From contig JANBQS010000071.1 in the NCBI GenBank assembly GCA_027577415.1, forward strand, positions 1 through 40,927: a DNA stretch of 40,927 bases, written 5' to 3'. The notes under the pieces were generated by a model. That model had not been told where the DNA came from. It ran no database searches and was given only the letters and a program-made list of their open reading frames with translations. Positions 39,296 through 40,927 of the stretch are shown here, piece by piece (the first letter of the stretch is position 1; each line of letters starts with the position of its first letter). The position numbers and the translations under genes were made by a program. The stretch comes from Coemansia sp. RSA 922. Its lineage: Eukaryota; Kickxellomycota; Kickxellomycetes; Kickxellales; Kickxellaceae.

Positions 39296-40927
39296 TGTGA
39301 AGAAGAAAGAAAGAAAAATGAATAAGAAAGAATAGTACTAGTACAGGTAAATGATATTCAGAGTGAACAATATATGTGATTACAAACTTTGTGTCAAACT
39401 ATCATTTATAACCACCCCAATGGCTAGAGGAAAGAGGAGAGGAGAGGAAAGAGGCGGGGAGGAGGGGAGTGTGGGGAGGAGTTGGTCTGCGATGCTAATT
39501 TCAACCGGACCGTGGCAAGTGTCAGAGAGGATGTCCGTGCATATATAGTTTTCTTTCTCCTTCCCCCCTCTCGGTCCTCTTTCCCTCCCCCTTAGCCAAC
39601 CCCTCCCTTTTTCCGAGATATTGCATTATTTACCTTTTTTAGTTTCGCCGAGCAACACTAGCCTCGCCAAAAGGGACTCTGTTCTTTATGACCTTCCCTT
39701 TTTTCCCCGTGTGTGTTTGGCCTGGGGGAGGGCGGAATTGAAATAATAAATAGTAGTGTAAATCTTCTTTCACTTTTTTCCCCTTTCCTCACAAAGCAAA
39801 CAGCCTTCCACCCTTTCCCCTCCCTGTGACGGACACGAGTCGCTTTCATGCTTGCATGTGTGGCGTGTCTGCCGCACCTCCCTTGTACAATGTAGTCTTC
39901 GTGAACCACTTGGAAGAGGATACCAAAGGGAAATCACCAAAGCTCTTTTTTATTTGGATGTCTTTTCTCTACTTAATGCGCAATTGCGAATACAGAAAAG
40001 AGCAAAAGAAAATGGAACAGTGGCCCTGTCACGAGAAAAAAAAAGGGCACCCAGTCTATCTGCCATGCTCTTGCATTGTCGCATAAAGACCACGCGCCTC
40101 CTGTTATTTTGTTCCATGTGGCGAGTGCGAACCATGTCTGAATGCATTCCCTCTTTTTTTTTTTTCCCTTGCGGCAAAGAAACCTCGAGCTCGGAAGGCA
40201 TGGCAGTTTAAGCTGCATGCATCCACATCTTTTTTATATTTCTGGCTAGGTTTCCTTATTGCTTTCTGTGAGCGTGTATGTGTCTCACAGCTCGTGCTTG
40301 CTTGTACTGGCTGCGCTTCGGACCGGGAGTTGAAACCACGAACAATGGCTTCTTCTTAATAAGGGTCCCCCCGCACTCCGCTTCTTACCCCACTGGGTGC
40401 ATGTGACAGACTCCCCCCCTCCTTTTTGTGTATTGTTTGGTTGCTCTCACACAAATGCACTAGCTTTGCAACTTTCGTGGAGAATGTTCTCTTTTATGTG
40501 GGATTGCCAAATAGCGAAATAATAGGTCACATTACAAAAGGGAAAGGACGCCAATAATTGTATACGCTGCGTGTCTGGGCGTTATTATTAGAAGAGCACG
40601 TACCACCTGACAACTCGGCCCGCTACAATTATTTGCCAAATTGCCAATGGCAGAAGGGGGGAAATTAGCCCCCATGGATAATAATAGCTGGCCTCTCGTC
40701 TTTTTTGTTTCATCCGGACATGTATCAATTGCAAATGCATGTATATTCAGATACCGATGTTGTGGTGGCACAAAAAAAACCTTAAACCTGATTTTTTTAG
40801 TGGGGGGGATATTTCCAGCCATTTGTTTTGAAAACAACATCAATAATAAAAAAAAGTTGGGCCACCTGTACGGTTTATTGGGCTTGGTCGATACATGCAT
40901 GTTCTTATCGGCGATGCAAATCGCCTC
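39296..40927. other. 1.6-kb region upstream of the C2H2 factor, no supportable gene
   Basis: The region opens with the promoter of the C2H2 factor and a purine-rich (GA/GGA) tract at about 39425-39480. It continues with pyrimidine-rich and homopolymer stretches. Short frames on both strands are low-complexity and unrecognised. Nothing coding or RNA-like could be supported up to the right edge. Confidence 0.5.

Overview
The window is eukaryotic and most likely from an early-diverging fungus. The evidence is a class IV-type chitin synthase, an FMP30/NAPE-PLD-like mitochondrial hydrolase, a Zn2Cys6 transcription factor and a fungal-type FTRPSSLA/FSVxSNLRRH zinc-finger factor. Nearly all genes are single-exon, intergenic DNA is rich in A/T homopolymers, and there is a DIRS-like relic and a family of AAA-ATPase-like/PD-(D/E)XK genes. 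This combination fits Kickxellomycotina (Coemansia/Linderina-like) best, but that placement is inference. No tRNA, rRNA, CRISPR or bacterial operon was found.

Layout. 0.07-4.1 kb: chitin synthase (minus). 5.8-8.4 kb: tandem pair of metallo-beta-lactamase-fold NAPE-PLD-like genes (minus), the second divergent from 8.7-11.9 kb TTI1 (plus). 12.2-13.4 kb: a gag-like protein fused to the core-binding half of a tyrosine recombinase. 13.4-13.7 kb: a small secreted six-cysteine protein (minus), divergent from 13.9-15.9 kb RFA1 (RPA70), whose promoter holds a dense MCB/E2F cluster. 15.9-19.1 kb: three tandem TMBIM/Lifeguard-like membrane proteins (minus). 19.1-21.6 kb: 2.5 kb with no supportable gene. 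21.6 kb: a 57-residue single C2H2 finger protein. 22.0-23.3 kb: REX4 (minus). 23.5-25.9 kb: a Zn2Cys6 regulator interrupted by one in-frame TAG (minus). 26.9-29.2 kb: EME1 (plus). 29.4-35.0 kb: an array of AAA-ATPase-like/PD-(D/E)XK copies, comprising one intact three-exon gene, one 5'-truncated multi-lesion pseudogene and two smaller relics, all plus strand. 35.2-36.3 kb: secreted GDSL hydrolase (minus). 36.9-37.3 kb: bL31m (minus), divergent from 37.6-38.2 kb FCF1. 38.3-39.3 kb: two-finger C2H2 factor (minus). 39.3-40.9 kb: no supportable gene.

The conserved genes cover cell-wall synthesis, genome maintenance (TTI1, RFA1, EME1), ribosome biogenesis (REX4, FCF1) and mitochondrial translation (bL31m). 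They look like a normal eukaryotic gene mixture rather than one pathway. The accessory material is the gag/recombinase chimera, the TMBIM triplication, the broken regulator and the nuclease array. The nuclease array and the chimera are the best candidates for little-described biology.
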